64,000 nucleotides of DNA, from NCBI RefSeq assembly GCF_000340215.1, contig NW_006921545.1, positions 304,687 through 368,686 of the forward strand, in the 5' to 3' direction. Below the pieces are notes generated by a model that was not told the DNA's origin, did no database searches, and worked only from the letters and a program-made list of their open reading frames with translations. Below, piece by piece: positions 22,550 to 36,189 of this stretch (positions within the stretch are counted from its first letter, which is position 1; each line of letters opens with the position of its first letter). The translations under genes were made by a program, and so were the position numbers. The stretch is from Pseudocercospora fijiensis CIRAD86 (lineage: Eukaryota > Ascomycota > Dothideomycetes > Mycosphaerellales > Mycosphaerellaceae).

Positions 22550-23575
22550 AATCGATAACGCTCCGGAGCTTATTAAAGCTCTTAATGCCTATCTTAGACT
22601 ATAAATCGAAATAACGACGCCTTATACTCTAGAATAAAATAGAATAGTAGAGAAAAAAAAATCGTACTATTATAACTAAGGTATAGGCGGCTTTAGAAGG
22701 ATCTAGATTACCTAAATAACTTTAGGGCAAAGCGGCCTATATAGTTACCTATTTATATAATAGGCTACCTATTAAAGGAAGAGATATAACTCCCGAGGAG
22801 CTCTATATTAGAAGAAAGCCTAGCGGAGAATACTTACGAGTATTCGGCTATCTAGCCTATCCGTTTATTTCTATAGAGAAAAGAAAAAATTAGCTAGAAA
22901 AGACGGTATTTCCGGGAATCTCCGTCGGATATACGAAGTCTACGAAATAGTATAGGATTTATAATCCTAAGACGAACGCTATCGAGACCTATACTAGCGT
23001 TAAATTCGACGAATTAACTAAGGGAAGTAGCCTACTATCCGGAGAAAAGTAGCCTACCCTACGGCCTACTATAGATAACGACGACGACGATATCGATCTC
23101 CTAGATAAAGGGGAATCTAAGGAAATAGAGGGAGACAATCCCGAAGCCGAGGACAATACTCTAGAAAGACGGGTTAAATAACGACGACGAAAGAATAACT
23201 TAAGAACCGTCTATTACTCCTACGAACGAAGGAGGACTAAGAAGGACTACGAGAGTCTCTAAGGTACCGAAGAGACTAAGGGACGAGATAGGGCTAATAG
23301 CTCTAAAAGTCGACTATTAAAGGGCCTTCGAAGTACCTACCTCTAAGACCTATACGGAAGCTATAAACGGCCCTTACTCCCGATAATAGAAAGACGCTAT
23401 TAAAGAGTATATCGAGTCCTTAACGGCTAATAGTAACTACGAGATTATCGACTATTCTAAGCTAAAGGACGGAAGAGGGCAAATAGGTATTATTATTCTA
23501 AAATAGGGGTTTAAAGTAAAAATACTACTAAACAGAGGACAAATTTAAGGCGAGATTAGTAGGAAAGGGCTTTAC
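22550..23575 (+). pseudogene. Copia pol, 3' part: integrase end and start of reverse transcriptase
   Basis: It resumes the Copia integrase (RIDNAPELIKALN, then TPYT-E near 22615). It continues through the late integrase region (PIKGRDI-PEELYI, RVFGYLAYPF) and an acidic linker (DDDDIDLLDKGESKE), and reaches the start of reverse transcriptase near 23480-23575 (KARLVGKGFT). The frame is cut there by the hAT copy A terminus. In-frame stops are of RIP type, and a one-base shift occurs near 23545. Confidence 0.8.
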
Positions 23576-23957
23576 TAGACCCCGTAGTAGTTCGAGTTAG
23601 TTTAGTTTAGTTTACTAAGCTAAAGATCTAGTTTAGTTTAGGTTAGTTTACTAAGTAACTATAGGAGTAGTAGGTTGGAACTATAGAATTTATCGGTTTC
23701 TAAGAAGTATAGGAATATATACGTAACTTAAAGCAAGCCCTTTATAAGATACGAGAGTATGGCCGGTAGCGTAGACGGCATTTTTTAGTTATAGAAAGGT
23801 ACTTATATTACCCTAAATCTATAGACAATTAGCTAAGGGCACTAACTAATAAAAAGTATATATATATAAGCTATTAGAGTATAGTTTAGAAACTATACTT
23901 ATTAGGTATAAATTCTATCCTTTCGCTCTCTATTTAATTCCCTAACGGCTTAGTAGA

Positions 23958-24493
23958 ATGTCTTTATCTAGATCTAAGTAGAACTTATCGATTTCCCTTA
24001 AAGCCCTCTTAAAGAAGTTCTAATACTTTCCTACTAAACTATTCTCTAATATTAAGTACTAGGATAGCTCCTCCCTTAGTATCGGTATAGTATATAGAAG
24101 CGCTATAAAGCAGCTCTATACTACGTTCTACTAGTTACTCGCTATACTAAGGCCGAATACTAGCTCGTTTCTTAGAACTCTAAGTTATTTAGTAGATATA
24201 AAGGGTAGGGTAGGAAGTAACTTCGTATTATATAAGAAGGTAGAGGCTACTATCGAACAGTCCTTTAACTTATAGAAGATAGTAAAAGATATAGAGGCTG
24301 CTCTAGGTCTAGGTACCTAGTAGAATTTCTAGTAGGTAGAGTATAGGGATATTTAGAGGGAGTATTAGGTAGAGTTACGAAGGCAGGTAAATAATATAGT
24401 CTAGAAACTAGGGTGATTTCTATAAATATTAGTATTAGGTTCTTTAACCTTCCTCCTTTTTCCCTATTTTCTTTTTATAGAAATCTAAACTAA
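23958..24493 (+). pseudogene. Left-end ORF of hAT copy A
   Basis: Counterpart of 44618-45157 in copy C, with ATG kept (MSLSRSK) but many TAG/TAA codons and a one-base length change before the shared terminal TAA. The function is unknown. Confidence 0.6.
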
Positions 24494-24793
24494 TACAAAA
24501 TAATAAGAGTGTCTATCGTCTTTTAGTTCTTTATAAGACCCGGTAGCGTAGCCGGTAGCGTAGCCGGCATTTTTACTCTTTAGTACTAAAAGAATTTTCG
24601 AAGACTTCGATTCTATATAGCTAATAAAGTATATTATATTATATATATATACTTAGGGAGTATTTAGAGCGCGCTATATAGCGCCCTATAATAGCGGTAT
24701 ATTTTATATATAGAAACGCTTATAGAGGATACTAAGAATTTCTACCCTACTAGAATATCTATCCTACCTACTACTATATCGAATATAGATATT

Positions 24794-25438
24794 CTAGCCT
24801 TTAGGAATTTAATCGAGGGCTTTGAAATCCTTATCTATAATTGCAACGCGCTTCGCGTAGATAGCTATAAGGCTAATAGCTAAAATAGTAGTATTATAGT
24901 TCGAAAAGAGGTAAAAGAAAAATATATATTCGAAGATACAAATTAGATAGGCTTTAATAGCCTCCTAAAGGGCTTCTATTATAGAGGCTTAAAAGCGATA
25001 GTTTAATATACTATATTAAGTAATTTCGTAAACAAGTCGTTAGAAAGGAGCTTTGCGGATTAGGAGTTTACTAATACTCTAAGATCTCGGAATGCTATAA
25101 AGGGCTACGGCTAAAGAAGGGTTAGTAAAATAAAAATAAAAATACTAGCTAGGCTACCGGCTACGCTACCGGCTATAGATAAGACTTACTTCCTAGGCGC
25201 TATCGACGCTTCGTACGATTATTACTACTAGTAGTAGAAACTCTAGTCGTCGTCTTATACGGAGCTTTTAAGCTTTACCTACGACGCGCTTCCTAGTACT
25301 AGAGCTAGCGGTAGTAGTAGCAGCTTTCTTACGTAGATATACTATACTCTTTCTAGTAGGTATAGTCTTATTATAACTCGTTAAAGTACTAGGTCCCTTC
25401 TTATAAGACGTCGTAACTTAGTTAAGTAGACTCGGTAT
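24794..25438 (-). pseudogene. Histone H3-like 1 gene of copy A, RIP-inactivated
   Basis: Counterpart of the copy C gene at 45482-46181. The tail repeat is eroded to one recognisable unit, and the start region is duplicated by the 200-bp tandem repeat next to it. The core aligns with the other copies but has the most stops. Confidence 0.7.
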
Positions 25439-25811
25439 TATATAAGTCGTCGAATTAATAAAAGAGTACGTTACTAACGTATACGAAAGCGCGCGTAGGG
25501 TAAGGATATAGCGGAGGTAGTAGATATAGAGCGTAGAAGTATAGGTATAGATACGAAGGTTATATATAGCGAGAGAGGTAGTATCGCGGTATTAATAGGT
25601 AATAGAGTAAGCGTAACTTAGTTAAGTAGACTCGGTATTATATAAGTCGTCGAATTAATAAAAGAGTACGTTACTAACGTATACGAAAGCGCGCGTAGGG
25701 TAAGGATATAGCGGAGGTAGTAGATATAGAGCGTAGAAGTATAGGTATAGATACGAAGGTTGTATATAGCGAGAGAGGTAGTATCGCGGTATCAATAGGT
25801 AATAGAGTAAG
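25412..25811. repeat. 200-bp tandem duplication specific to copy A
   Basis: The two 200-bp units (25412-25611 and 25612-25811) are almost identical, although the surrounding DNA is strongly mutated, so the duplication is young or both halves were mutated before it arose. It covers the 5' end and upstream region of the H3-like 1 gene. B, C and D have one copy. Confidence 0.9.
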
Positions 25812-26809
25812 CGTCGCGCAACCCTATATTATAGTAACGTTAGAGTAAGGAAAGAAGGTAGATACGGCTAAAAAAGATAGGTACGGCAAACTTAAAAATA
25901 TAGCCGGTACCTATAGCTAGTATAGTAAAACGGCGAAAGCCTCCTTTTAATAAATAGTCGGCGTACTAATAGTATCCTACTATAGTATAGATATTCTTTA
26001 GTACTTCGATTAGATTCTAAATTATCTTCCTTATCTAGAAGTCTAAATACTTATCCGCTAGGTAGTAAAACGGCGACTCGCTTTATAAGGGGAACTTAGG
26101 AGATTCTACCTAGATACCTTCTACCGTTATTACTACAATACTACTATATACTATCTAACTATCTATAAAGAGTTATAACCCGGCTAGAGATACTAGCTAT
26201 AGTAATCTTATAAGTAACCTAGGCCTATTACTAGGAAATCTAATAAATATCTATACTACGGTAGGCTATACTAAATAAGCTAGCTATTTAGTAGGAAGAG
26301 GCCTACTACTGTCTCTATCTACCGGCTATAAGTGCCGGCTATACCTCTAAATTTAACTCCGCCCTATCTTAATAGCTCTAAGCTAAGGTACCGAGTAGCA
26401 ATCCTACGGCTTATATTTACTCGGATATCGCGGAGCGCTTATAGGTAAGGTATTAGAAAAGTATATAAGAAGTATAAGAAGAATACCCTAGGATATAGGT
26501 CGTAAGTAAATAACAGTAGTACGCCTAGTTACTTATATAGTACGTTACTCTAAAGGACTAAGAGCCTATATTATCTCGTACTTCGATTATAAGCCCTCGA
26601 CTCTACTAATATAGTATCGATCTTCTCTTTAGTCGCCCTAGGCTATACTAAATAAGCTAGCTATTTAGTAGGAAGAGGCCTACTACCGTCTCTATATACC
26701 GGCTACGAGTACTAGCTATACCTCTAAATTTAACTCCGCCCTATCTCGAAGGCTAAGGTACTAAGCTAAAATTCTATAGCTTATATTTACTCGGTTATCG
26801 CGGAGCGCT

Positions 26810-26817
26810 TATAGGTA
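26810..26817. repeat. 8-bp target duplication of copy B, left
   Basis: tataggta, identical to 36686-36693. Confidence 0.92.
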
Positions 26818-27201
26818 TAGACCCCGTAGTAGTTCGGGTTGGTTTAGTTTGGTTTGCTAAGCCGAAGATCTAGTTTGGTTTAGGTTGGTTTGCTAAGTAA
26901 CTACAGGATTAGCTAGTTCGAAGTATAGAATTTATCGGTTTCTAAGAAGTGTAAGAATGTCTACGTAACTCGAAGCAAGCCCTTTATAAGATACGAGAGT
27001 GTAGCCGGTAGCGTAGCCGGCATTTTTCAGTTATAGGAAGGTACTTATATAACCCTAAATCTATAGACAATTAGCTAAGGGCACTAACTAATTAAAAGCA
27101 TATATATATACAAGCTATTATAGTTTAGTTTAGAAACTGCACTTATTAGGTATGAATTTTATCCTTTCGCTCGCTGTTTAATTCCCTAACTGCTCGGTAG
27201 A

Positions 27202-27738
27202 ATATTATTATCTAGATCTAGGTAGAACTTATCGATTTCCCTAGAAGCCCTCCTTAAGAAGTTCTAGCACTTTCTAACTAAACTATTCTCGAATATTAAG
27301 TACTAGGATAGCTCCTCTCTCGGTATTAGTATAGTATATAAAAGAGCTATAAGGCAGCTCTATAGAACGTTCTACTAGTTACTCGCTATACTAAGGCCGA
27401 ATACTAGTTCGTTCCTTAGAACTCTTAGTTATTTAGGAGATATTAAGGATAGGGCAGGTAGTAACTTCGTATTGTATTAGGAGGTAGAGGCTACTATAGA
27501 GGAGTCCTTTAACCTATAGAAGATAGTAAAAGATATAGAGGTAGCTATAGGTCTAGGTACCTAGTTGAATTTCTAGTAGGTAGAGTATAAGGATATTTAG
27601 AGGGAGTATTAGGTAGAGTTGCGAAGGTAGGTATATAATATAGTCTAGAAAACAGGGATAATGCCTATAACTATAAGCATTAGGTTCTTCAACCTTCCTT
27701 ATTTTTCCTAGTTTTCTTTTTATTACAATCCAAACTAA
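27202..27738 (+). pseudogene. Left-end ORF of hAT copy B
   Basis: Same frame and length class as the copy C ORF (44618-45157), with the shared terminal TAA in frame. The start codon position reads ATA instead of ATG, and internal TAG/TAA codons are frequent. The function is unknown. Confidence 0.6.
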
Positions 27739-28049
27739 TACAAATCAACCGGAATGTCTATCTTCTTTCAGTTCTTTAAAAACCCTAGTAGCGTAGCTAG
27801 TAGCGTAGCCGGTAGCGTAGCCGGCCTTTTAACTCCTTAGTACTAACGGGATTTTCGAAGACTTCTATTCCGTACGGCTAATAAAGTATACTATACTATA
27901 TATATATACTTAGAGAGTATTTAGAGCGCGGTATATAGCGCCGTATAATAGCGGCTTATTTCGTATATAGAAAAGCTTATAGACGATACTACGAATATCC
28001 TTCCTACTAGAATATCTATCCTACCTAGCACTATCTCGAAATAGACATT

Positions 28050-28701
28050 CTAGCCTTTTAGAATCTAATCGAGTGCTTTAAAATCCTTATCTATAATCGT
28101 TATACGCTTCGCGTAGATAGCTATAAGGTTAACCGCTAAAATAGTATTAGTATAGTCCGAAAAGAGGTAGAAGAGAAATATATATTCGAAGATACGAACT
28201 AGGCAGGCTTCTATAGCCTCTTAAAGGGCGCCTATCGCGGAGGCTTAGAAGCGAAGGTCCGTTCTATAATTCTAGGCAATTTCGCGAATAAGTCGTTAGA
28301 AAGGAGCTTTACGGATTAGGAGATTAGAACTCTTCTAATACTTTCCAATCTTACGGAGGGCTACGGCTAAAGAAGGATTAGTAAAAAGATAGTAAGAATG
28401 CCGGCTACGCTACCGGCTATAAATAGGACTTACTTCCTAGGCGCTATCGACGCTTTATACGATTATTACTACTAGTAGCAGAAGCGCTAGTCGTCGTCTT
28501 ACGTAGAGCCTTGCCCGCCGTTGTCTTACGCGGAGCCTTACTCGCGACGCCCTTTCTAGTACCGGATCTAGCGGTAGTAGTAGTAGCCTTCTTGCGTTAA
28601 TATACTGTACTCGTTCTGCTATTTCCGGTCTTATTACGACCCGTAGAAGTAGCGGGTCCCTTCTTACGAGGCGTCGTAACTTGGTCAAGTAGACTCGGTA
28701 T
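28050..28701 (-). pseudogene. Histone H3-like 1 gene of copy B, RIP-inactivated
   Basis: Same structure as the copy C gene: basic tail, intron with GCCGGC-type repeats, core exon, second intron and C-terminal exon ending in the shared TAG. The tail has two units of the 27-bp K-A-P-R-K-T-T-A-G repeat, where C has three. RIP-type stops occur at conserved Gln positions. Confidence 0.85.
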
Positions 28702-29231
28702 TATAAAAGTCGTCGAATTAAGGAAAAAAGTGCGTTACGAAGGTATACGAAAGCGCGCGCGGAGCGAGGGTATTGCGGAGATAGTAGATATAGAGCGTAG
28801 AGGTATAAGTATCGATACGAAGGTTAAATATAGCGAGAGAGGTAGTATCGCGGTATCGCTAGGCAATAGAGTAAGCGTCGCGTAAGCCTATGTTATAGTA
28901 ACGTTAGAGCAAGGAAAGAAGGTAGGTACGGCTAAAAAAGGCAGGTACGGCAAACTTTGAAATATAGCCGGTATATATAGCCGGTATAGTAATAGGCGAA
29001 AGCCTCCTTTTAATAAATAGCCGGCGTAATAATAGTGTCCTACTATAGTATAGACATTCTTTAGTGATGCCCTTACTAGCTATAGTAATCTTATAAGTAA
29101 CCTAGGCTTATTACTAGGAAATATAAGAAATATTAGGTAGGCTATACTAAATAAGCTAGTTATTTAGTAGGAAAAGGCCTGCTACCGTCTCTATATACCG
29201 GCTACGAGTGCCGGCTATCGCTCTAAATTTA

Positions 29232-29937
29232 ACTCCGCCCTATCTCGGAGGCTAAGGTACCGAGCGGAAACCCTATAGCTTATATTTACTCGGTTATCGC
29301 GGAGCGCTTATAGGTAAGGTATTAGAAAAGAGTATAAAAAGTACGAGAAGAGTATCCTAGGATATAGGTCGTAAGTAAATAAGAGTAGCACGCCTAGTTA
29401 TTTATATAGTACGTTACTCTATACGACTAAGAGCCTATATTATCTCGTACTTCGCTTATAAGACCTCGACTCTACTAATATACTATTATTCTCCTACTCG
29501 TTCGCTATCTTAATTCTTCTTCGAGTTGCCGGACTTAGTACGCATTTATAGCTATGTAATAGCGCTACGTATTATAGAGAATCAACTCTGCCGTATCTCG
29601 AAGGCTAAGGTACCGAGCGGAAATCCTATAGCTTATATTTACTCGGTTATCGCGGAGCGATTATAGGTAAGGTATTAGAAAAGAGTATAAAAAGTACGAG
29701 AAGAGCATCCTAGGATATAGGTCGTAAGTGAATAAGAGTAGCACGCCTAGTTATTTATATAGTACGTTACTCTATACGACTAAGAGCCTATATTATCTTA
29801 TGCTTCGCTTGTAAGACCTCGACTCTACTAGTATACTATCGATCTCCTCCTCGGTCGCTAATACGCTATCTTAATTCTTCTTCGAGTTGCCGGACTTAGT
29901 ACGTATCTATAGCTATACAATAGCGCTACGTATTATA
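29232..29937. repeat. 353-bp tandem duplication in copy B
   Basis: Units start at 29232 and 29585 with the same content and order as the 46738-47443 pair in C, so the duplication predates the split of B and C. Confidence 0.85.
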
Positions 29938-30333
29938 GAGAATTTCTCGTTAAAGTTTCTCTCTCGTAGGCTTGCTATCTGCCTCGTAGTATAGAGGATT
30001 AAAGTACTAATACTAAAGAATCTCCTTATAGTTAGGATACTAGGGCTCCTTAGGACCTTTATGTTTTAGGTCTAAATAGAGACGTATTATAAACGTTCTA
30101 TCGCCCTTTCGCTTACTACCCGCTAGGTCGCGATATACGAAGAAACTAATCTAAATATAGCTCGTCTCTATAATAGCCGGGTAAATATAGAGCGCTAGGT
30201 TTCTACTTCGTACCTTAGATTTAGGGACGGCGCGGAGATAAAATTAGAAATATAGCCGGTACCTATAGCCGGTAAAAGAATGCGAAAATAGGCCTCCTCC
30301 TAGGTTAATCTAACGACTAAGTACAATTTCTAA

Positions 30334-30974
30334 CTAATCCGCTATAAACCGACGCCGAATTTTAGCTAGAAGCTATATATCTTTATTTTAAAGAGTAACC
30401 CGCTTCGTATAGATAGTAAGGAGGTTTAAAAGCTTAAGCTCGGTTACGAGAAATGCCTCCGTAGCTTCCTAAAGAGCACTAATCGCCTTAGCCGTAAATC
30501 GTATACTAGACCGAAAATCTAATGTAATTTCTCGGACGAGTCGCTAGAAAGGAGTCTTAGGGATTAAAAGCTCGGTCCCTCTTTTATTTTAGAAAAGCCG
30601 GATCTAGCGAAGGGTAATAGTACCTAGTTTAAAGCGCCGCTTCTTTATCGTCGAGTCCTATCTTATTCCCTTTTTTTAATAGAAAGATAACTTTTCTTCG
30701 CGATAGTCTTCGTCCGCCTACTCTTTTTAGCCTTCTCCTATCTACCTAAAGCCTTCTTGTTTTTCGGTACTGTTTTCCGAGGAACCCCCTTCCTTTATAT
30801 ATACTACGGAGAGTCTTACTCTTCCGATATCTCGTTCTCGCTACGGTCTCCCTATACTTAGCTTACTTTACCTATACCCTTTAGCCTCTAAAGATATTTA
30901 TCTACGCGTTTAGGCGACGAGGGTATATCGGTAGGACCTAGAAAATTAATAAGTATATAATCGTAAGGAGACAT
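30334..30974 (-). pseudogene. Histone H3-like 2 gene of copy B, frameshifted and RIP-inactivated
   Basis: ATG is kept at 30974 (MSPYDYILI) and the terminal TAG at 30334-30336 matches copy C. The gene is 641 nt against 642 in C, because a poly-T tract near the tail/core junction is one base shorter. The H3 fold is otherwise collinear. In-frame TAG/TAA codons fall at Gln/Trp positions. Confidence 0.85.
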
Positions 30975-31285
30975 TAATACTTCTTACCTTCTAAAATAAA
31001 TAGTCTTCTATTAAACCGCCTTAGTAGGTTATCGTTAGATTCGAATAAAGGATAGTAGCTTAAGGAAGGGGAGGTAGCCGGCTTAGGAAGGCCCGAAGAG
31101 CCGAATCCTTAAGGTATATTTATCTTTAAGAATATAGGGAAAGGGAAGAAGGAGAGGAAGAGCGAATAGAGAATTAGAAATAGTCCGTAGGTAAGCGGGG
31201 TCGGTTGCTATAGCAACTAGTCTATTTAGGTTTTAGGAATTCGAAACACATTTCGGATATATACCGGCTATATACGCCGGCTATA

Positions 31286-33690
31286 TTACCTTATACGTAA
31301 ACGCTTCGTCTCCTTAAAGCTACTCTAAGCCTATATACGTTTTCGCTTCTCGACCCGGTATCGCCTTCTACCTCCGCCCTCCTCCTCTTCGTTATCGCTA
31401 ATTAGGGTTTCGCTTAGACTAAATTTCGTATTCTCTTCGCGCTCCTAGGTTTCTTCGATCTTAAGGTTTTCTAATTCCTCGATTAACTCCTTTAGTATAA
31501 TCTTTAGTAACCTACCTTAGCGATTCTAGTAGAGGAGATAGTATCGGAATACTATAATAGATTCGAAGGTAGTAGGCGAGTATATTCGATTAAAGCGGCT
31601 CTAGTAACGAGCGATACTAAAAGACCTTTTATAGCCTATACCTACGCTCGGGATAGCGAGGACGTCCCGAGCGACCGACGCTATCGTTAGAAACTTAGGC
31701 TCTAACCGCTACTATATAGCGAGAATATCGTCTCCGAATTCGTCTAGAAGACCGGTAAGATCTAGAGATTACTAGCCCTCTTTCCGAGCCTACGGGTTTA
31801 TACTTACTCGCGCGCCGATAGAGATCGAACTCTTCTTTATTTACTTTAGTAGTTGCTTCCTCTTCTGCCTCTACTTCCTACCTACGAAATAGGTATAATA
31901 TCGGAGCCTTCTAAACCTTCTTTTTCTTTATAGGAGCTATATTTAGACTAGTTTCTTCCCGACGCTCGTAGAACATCTTTTCTAGAATAGTCTAGTAATG
32001 CTTCGGCTATACCTCGTCCGCCTTCTATTTTAGCCTCTACTAGTATATATCCTTTTCTACCGGGTTAAGTAAGTACGTAACGCTATAGATATCCCCGAAC
32101 GACTTAAAGGTAGCACTATAATATTTATACAACTTAGTATAGGAGGTATCTACAGCTTTCGTTATAGCTACTTTTTAGGGAACGCTCTTCTTAGCTAGCT
32201 TAGCTACGGTTTCCTCGAGCTCGTTAAAGAGCTAGTTATAGTACGTAAAGATAAGGTAGATCGTCGGTCCTCGGGTTCTTCTAATCGTAGTAGTAACCTT
32301 CGCGTAATACTTACTAATATCGACGAGATACTTTGCTTAGCGCTATTCGGCGGCGGTAAGGCCGAGCTACTTAATACCCTCGGAACTCTAATAGATCTCG
32401 AGAGCGGTACGTAAAGTATATCCCCTCGTAACTATATAGAAAGTCGAATCGAACCGGGTTTTAACGTCTTAGGTAAAACGGAGTAGGCGCTAAGGAGGCT
32501 GCTTTTACTATCGCTTATTCTATATAATATTCTAGGTATCGGTTTTAGGGCGCTCGATTGGGTTCTTTTAAATAGCCTCGAATCGGTTATATCTCTATAA
32601 GCTCGAGTTCGTATATATTACTAGACGACGAAGCTAGAGAATAAGAGTTAGAACTATACTAGGTTACCGGCTATAGGCACCGGCTACGGATAAAAGTTAT
32701 ACCTTATATAAAACGAGAGCGAGGCTCTCTACCTTATCCCGTCTTATTACTATAACGAGTTTCTCGTCTTTCGACTTTACTTTATCCTTATCTAGGATCT
32801 TCTATTAATCCTCGTTTAATAGTATAATTTTAAGCGTCTTAAAGAGGGCTCGGATTGCGATTTAAACTATATAAGCGAGGTAGGGAAACTTCTATAGGGA
32901 TATAACTAGTAACGACGTCGGCTTCGATTTAATAGGGCTAGGGCTATTACTAGGCTCCTCTTTATCGTTATTATCGTACGTATTATTGTACGTATTATCG
33001 TACGTATTATCGTAAGTATCCGGAATCGTAGCGAGCTTAATATTCGGAAGATTAAGCTAGATTATAGATCTTATAATCTCCTCTACGTACTCGATCCTAT
33101 CGATACGATTAGTAATTCTAAAGATATATATAAATAAATTGTATATATAACGCCTTATATAATATTCGATTATTACTAGTATTATCCGTAGTAATCGAGA
33201 TTAGTTTCGTTATTACGCTAACCCTATCTATTACCGTATAGATAAGCTTCGCTATATACTTACTAGTTTAGGAACCTAGCATTTTAGGGAATCCGATTAT
33301 AAGTTCCTAGAGTTTCTAATCCGAATTAATAAAGTATAGTATAATCGAGAGGAAGGGGGCTCTTATAGTCTAGCTTAACTAGCTATCGATAGTAATAGCT
33401 GCTCGGCGAGTATTACGGATAATCTCCCGAATATCGTCTAACGTAGCCTCTTTATTCTTTTTAAATATAATATACTAGGGTATCGTACCGAGAAATAGAG
33501 GGAGGGGGGGAGAGGAGGTAGTTTATAAGATATAGGTCTGTCTTCTATATAGACTCCCTTTCGTAGAAGTCTTCCGAAAGACCGTTTATAGCTAGTATTT
33601 CGTTTACTAGTTACTTAAAGTCTTCGGGGGAGAAATTAGTAGCCTTTAATCCTAGAGCTTCCTTAAGCGTAGTCTATAATAATTTGCTAG
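31286..33690 (-). pseudogene. hAT transposase of copy B, RIP-inactivated
   Basis: Collinear with 48793-51170 of copy C, including the TTDNASNN-type motif and the C-terminal dimerisation segment. It has more in-frame stops than C. The limits are taken from C. Confidence 0.8.
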
Positions 33691-36189
33691 ATTTCTACGG
33701 TTAATTAAAGTAGCCGGTAGCTATAGCCGGCATTTTAGAAGACGTTCCTCTTTCTAGAACGCTATATCTATATTAACCCTCCTCTTTCCTTAAGATTCCC
33801 GATACCGTTTAGAATAGAGATAGTTAGTAGGCGATAAGTTCCTATCCCCTAGTTTCGGGTATTTTAAGATTAAACCGTAGAAGTTATAGACAATTACTAG
33901 TTAACCTTTAAGTCGAGAAGTCGTATAACGGTATAATACCCCCTCTATAAAGAACTTCTAGAATATATCCGTTCGCTCCTTACTACTCTATCGTATCGAG
34001 TACTTCTAGAGTTTATACTTCTTTAAACGTAAGTATAAAGGGAACTATATCTTATAGACCTATTAATTAAACTACTCGGTATACTCGGGTTTCTAAAGAT
34101 ACGCCTAGCTCGCCTTTTCGAAGATATCCGGGTTAATACTCGATATTCTTATATCTCCGAACAACCTTCTACTTAGACTCCGTAAAGGTAAGAACTAGGT
34201 AGTAGTACCCTATAATATATTCCTACTACTAGGATTCGGAGAGGATAAATCTAGCCCTAATCGTCGTCTAGGACTCGATAGGCTCGAAGGTAAGTATACG
34301 ACCTCCTCTCGACGTTGTCGTAATCTCGCTCGTATACTAGACTGTTTCGACTGTCGTCTCGTTATTATCCTTCCTAGTATAGCGCCTAGTATATATACAA
34401 TATCGGTCGGTATGTTTTAAGGTTTCGTACGGTAAGGTAAGGACTTAGGAGTAGTAGATATATACTAGTAGCTATAGGGAAACACCCTTTCTTTTATAGT
34501 ATCGTATCGTTAGGAACAGCTAGGCAGTAAATAGCTAGCTACCTTTTTTTTGTTTCCTAGCTACCTAACTACTAGATTTTTTTTCCTAGCTACCCTAGCT
34601 AGCCTAACTACTAGAATTTCTTTCCTAGCTACCCTAACTACCTAAATTTTGCCTTCTATACGGCGGCTCTCTCCTACTAACGGAACCGAGCTACTATACC
34701 TAACGAATCTAAGCTCGTTTTTAGTCTTAATCTATCCTCTTTCGGTATAAGACACTCGATAAGCAAATGCTTAGGCCGAGTCTAACTATAAAACCTAAGA
34801 CTAACTAATAGCTCTATTAACTAATCCTAATCCTCGAACTCCTTCCGCTTCTTAGTAAAGACCTTAAAGAGCGCTCGAGCTTCTTCGGGTACCTACGGAG
34901 TAGTCGAGATAAAGCCGTATCGCTAAAATAGGTAATCCTTCGGAGGCTTATATAGAGATTGAGAGAATTCTAACGCTAATCTATCCTACTAGTAGCTTAG
35001 ATTCCGGATATAAGCCCTCTCTGCCTTAGTAAAGATTTTATATAGTAGTAGTACTCTACCTTAGAGAAACGCTTTCTATTTAACTATTAGTATCTGCCGG
35101 CTACGAACGCCGGCTATATATACCGAGTATAGAATAATTACCTATACCCCTTCCTCCTTTAGTAACACTTCTGCCGTCCCTAGATACCTAGCCCCGATCG
35201 TATTAATCGCAAGCTACTTTGCCTTTATAGACGTAAAGGCTTCGCTCTAATACTAATAAAGAAACTTCTACTCTATATCGAGGATATAAAGACGACTAGT
35301 CTCGATTCTAATCCTTACTAGCTTTTCGTAGTAGCTTTAACTATAATTTTCTAGATTGATAGGACTTATACCTTAGCCCTTTACTAGTATCTCGTCTCTT
35401 TAACTATACTCGATCTACTCCTAGCGCTTATCGTCTATAGCGTTAGGCCCTAAGACTATACCTATTACTAGATCGACGTATAGTATCTCCTCGCTTTTTT
35501 TAGTTCCTTTATTCGTAGTATTAAGCTCTATCGCGGTATCCTAAACTCTAGTATTATTGTTCTCGGCTATCTAAATATCTCCGTTACTATCGGTCGTATC
35601 GATAGAGGTAGCGGCTATAGGTCTAAATGCTATTAGTTAACGTATTAAAGAAAAATATGCCGGCTATAGCTGCCGGCTACGGCTACCGGCTATAGCTGCT
35701 AGCTACGGCCGCTAGCTAGATTAACTTACGCTACTAGAACTTTACGCTCGAAAACTAGCTATAATTCTTTCCTTCTCTTAGCCTTCTCTTAGGTTATCTT
35801 CTTATTCTAACCTTCACTTTTTTCTATAGGCGCTAGCTATTAATAGAATGCCTTATTCCGCGCCTTACTTCTCTTATTCTTAGCTCTTTTATCCTTATCT
35901 ATCTTCTCCTTTCTCTCGCGGTCTCGTACGGAATTCTTCTTCGTAGAGTACTCCTCTTTAGTCTTACGCTTTTTAGTTAGACGCTTAGGTAAAATAAACT
36001 CGCGGTCTTTAGTTCTATCTTCTCCTTAGCGCGCGGCGCGCTTCTCTCTTATTATTGTAAGGGAAAGGGGCGGGGGCGTAGCGTATAGTAGTTATTATCG
36101 GTATAGGTATAGAGGAAGAAGTTAAAAGTATAAGAATATCGCGAAGCCCTAATTATTGCCGCCTATATAACGTTATATAGGTAAGCTTT

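Larger units (their letters stand above)
14600..23575 (+). mobile_element. Ty1/Copia-type LTR retrotransposon, interrupted and RIP-mutated
   Basis: Gag, zinc knuckle, protease, pre-integrase, integrase and the start of reverse transcriptase follow in Copia order, with protease and integrase before reverse transcriptase. The element is split inside integrase by a Gypsy element (15870-22544). It is broken inside reverse transcriptase by the left end of hAT copy A at 23576. The rest of reverse transcriptase and RNase H were not found after copy A at 55500, so the element is truncated or rearranged. LTRs were not identified, so the outer limits are approximate. Confidence 0.85.

Noticed and set aside
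28455..28688. Leu/Arg-rich 77-codon minus-strand open frame
   Set aside because: It is an alternative frame of the H3-like 1 tail exon. The low-complexity LLLL/RRRR composition is what a frame shift of the basic repeat gives, while the histone frame has clear homology.
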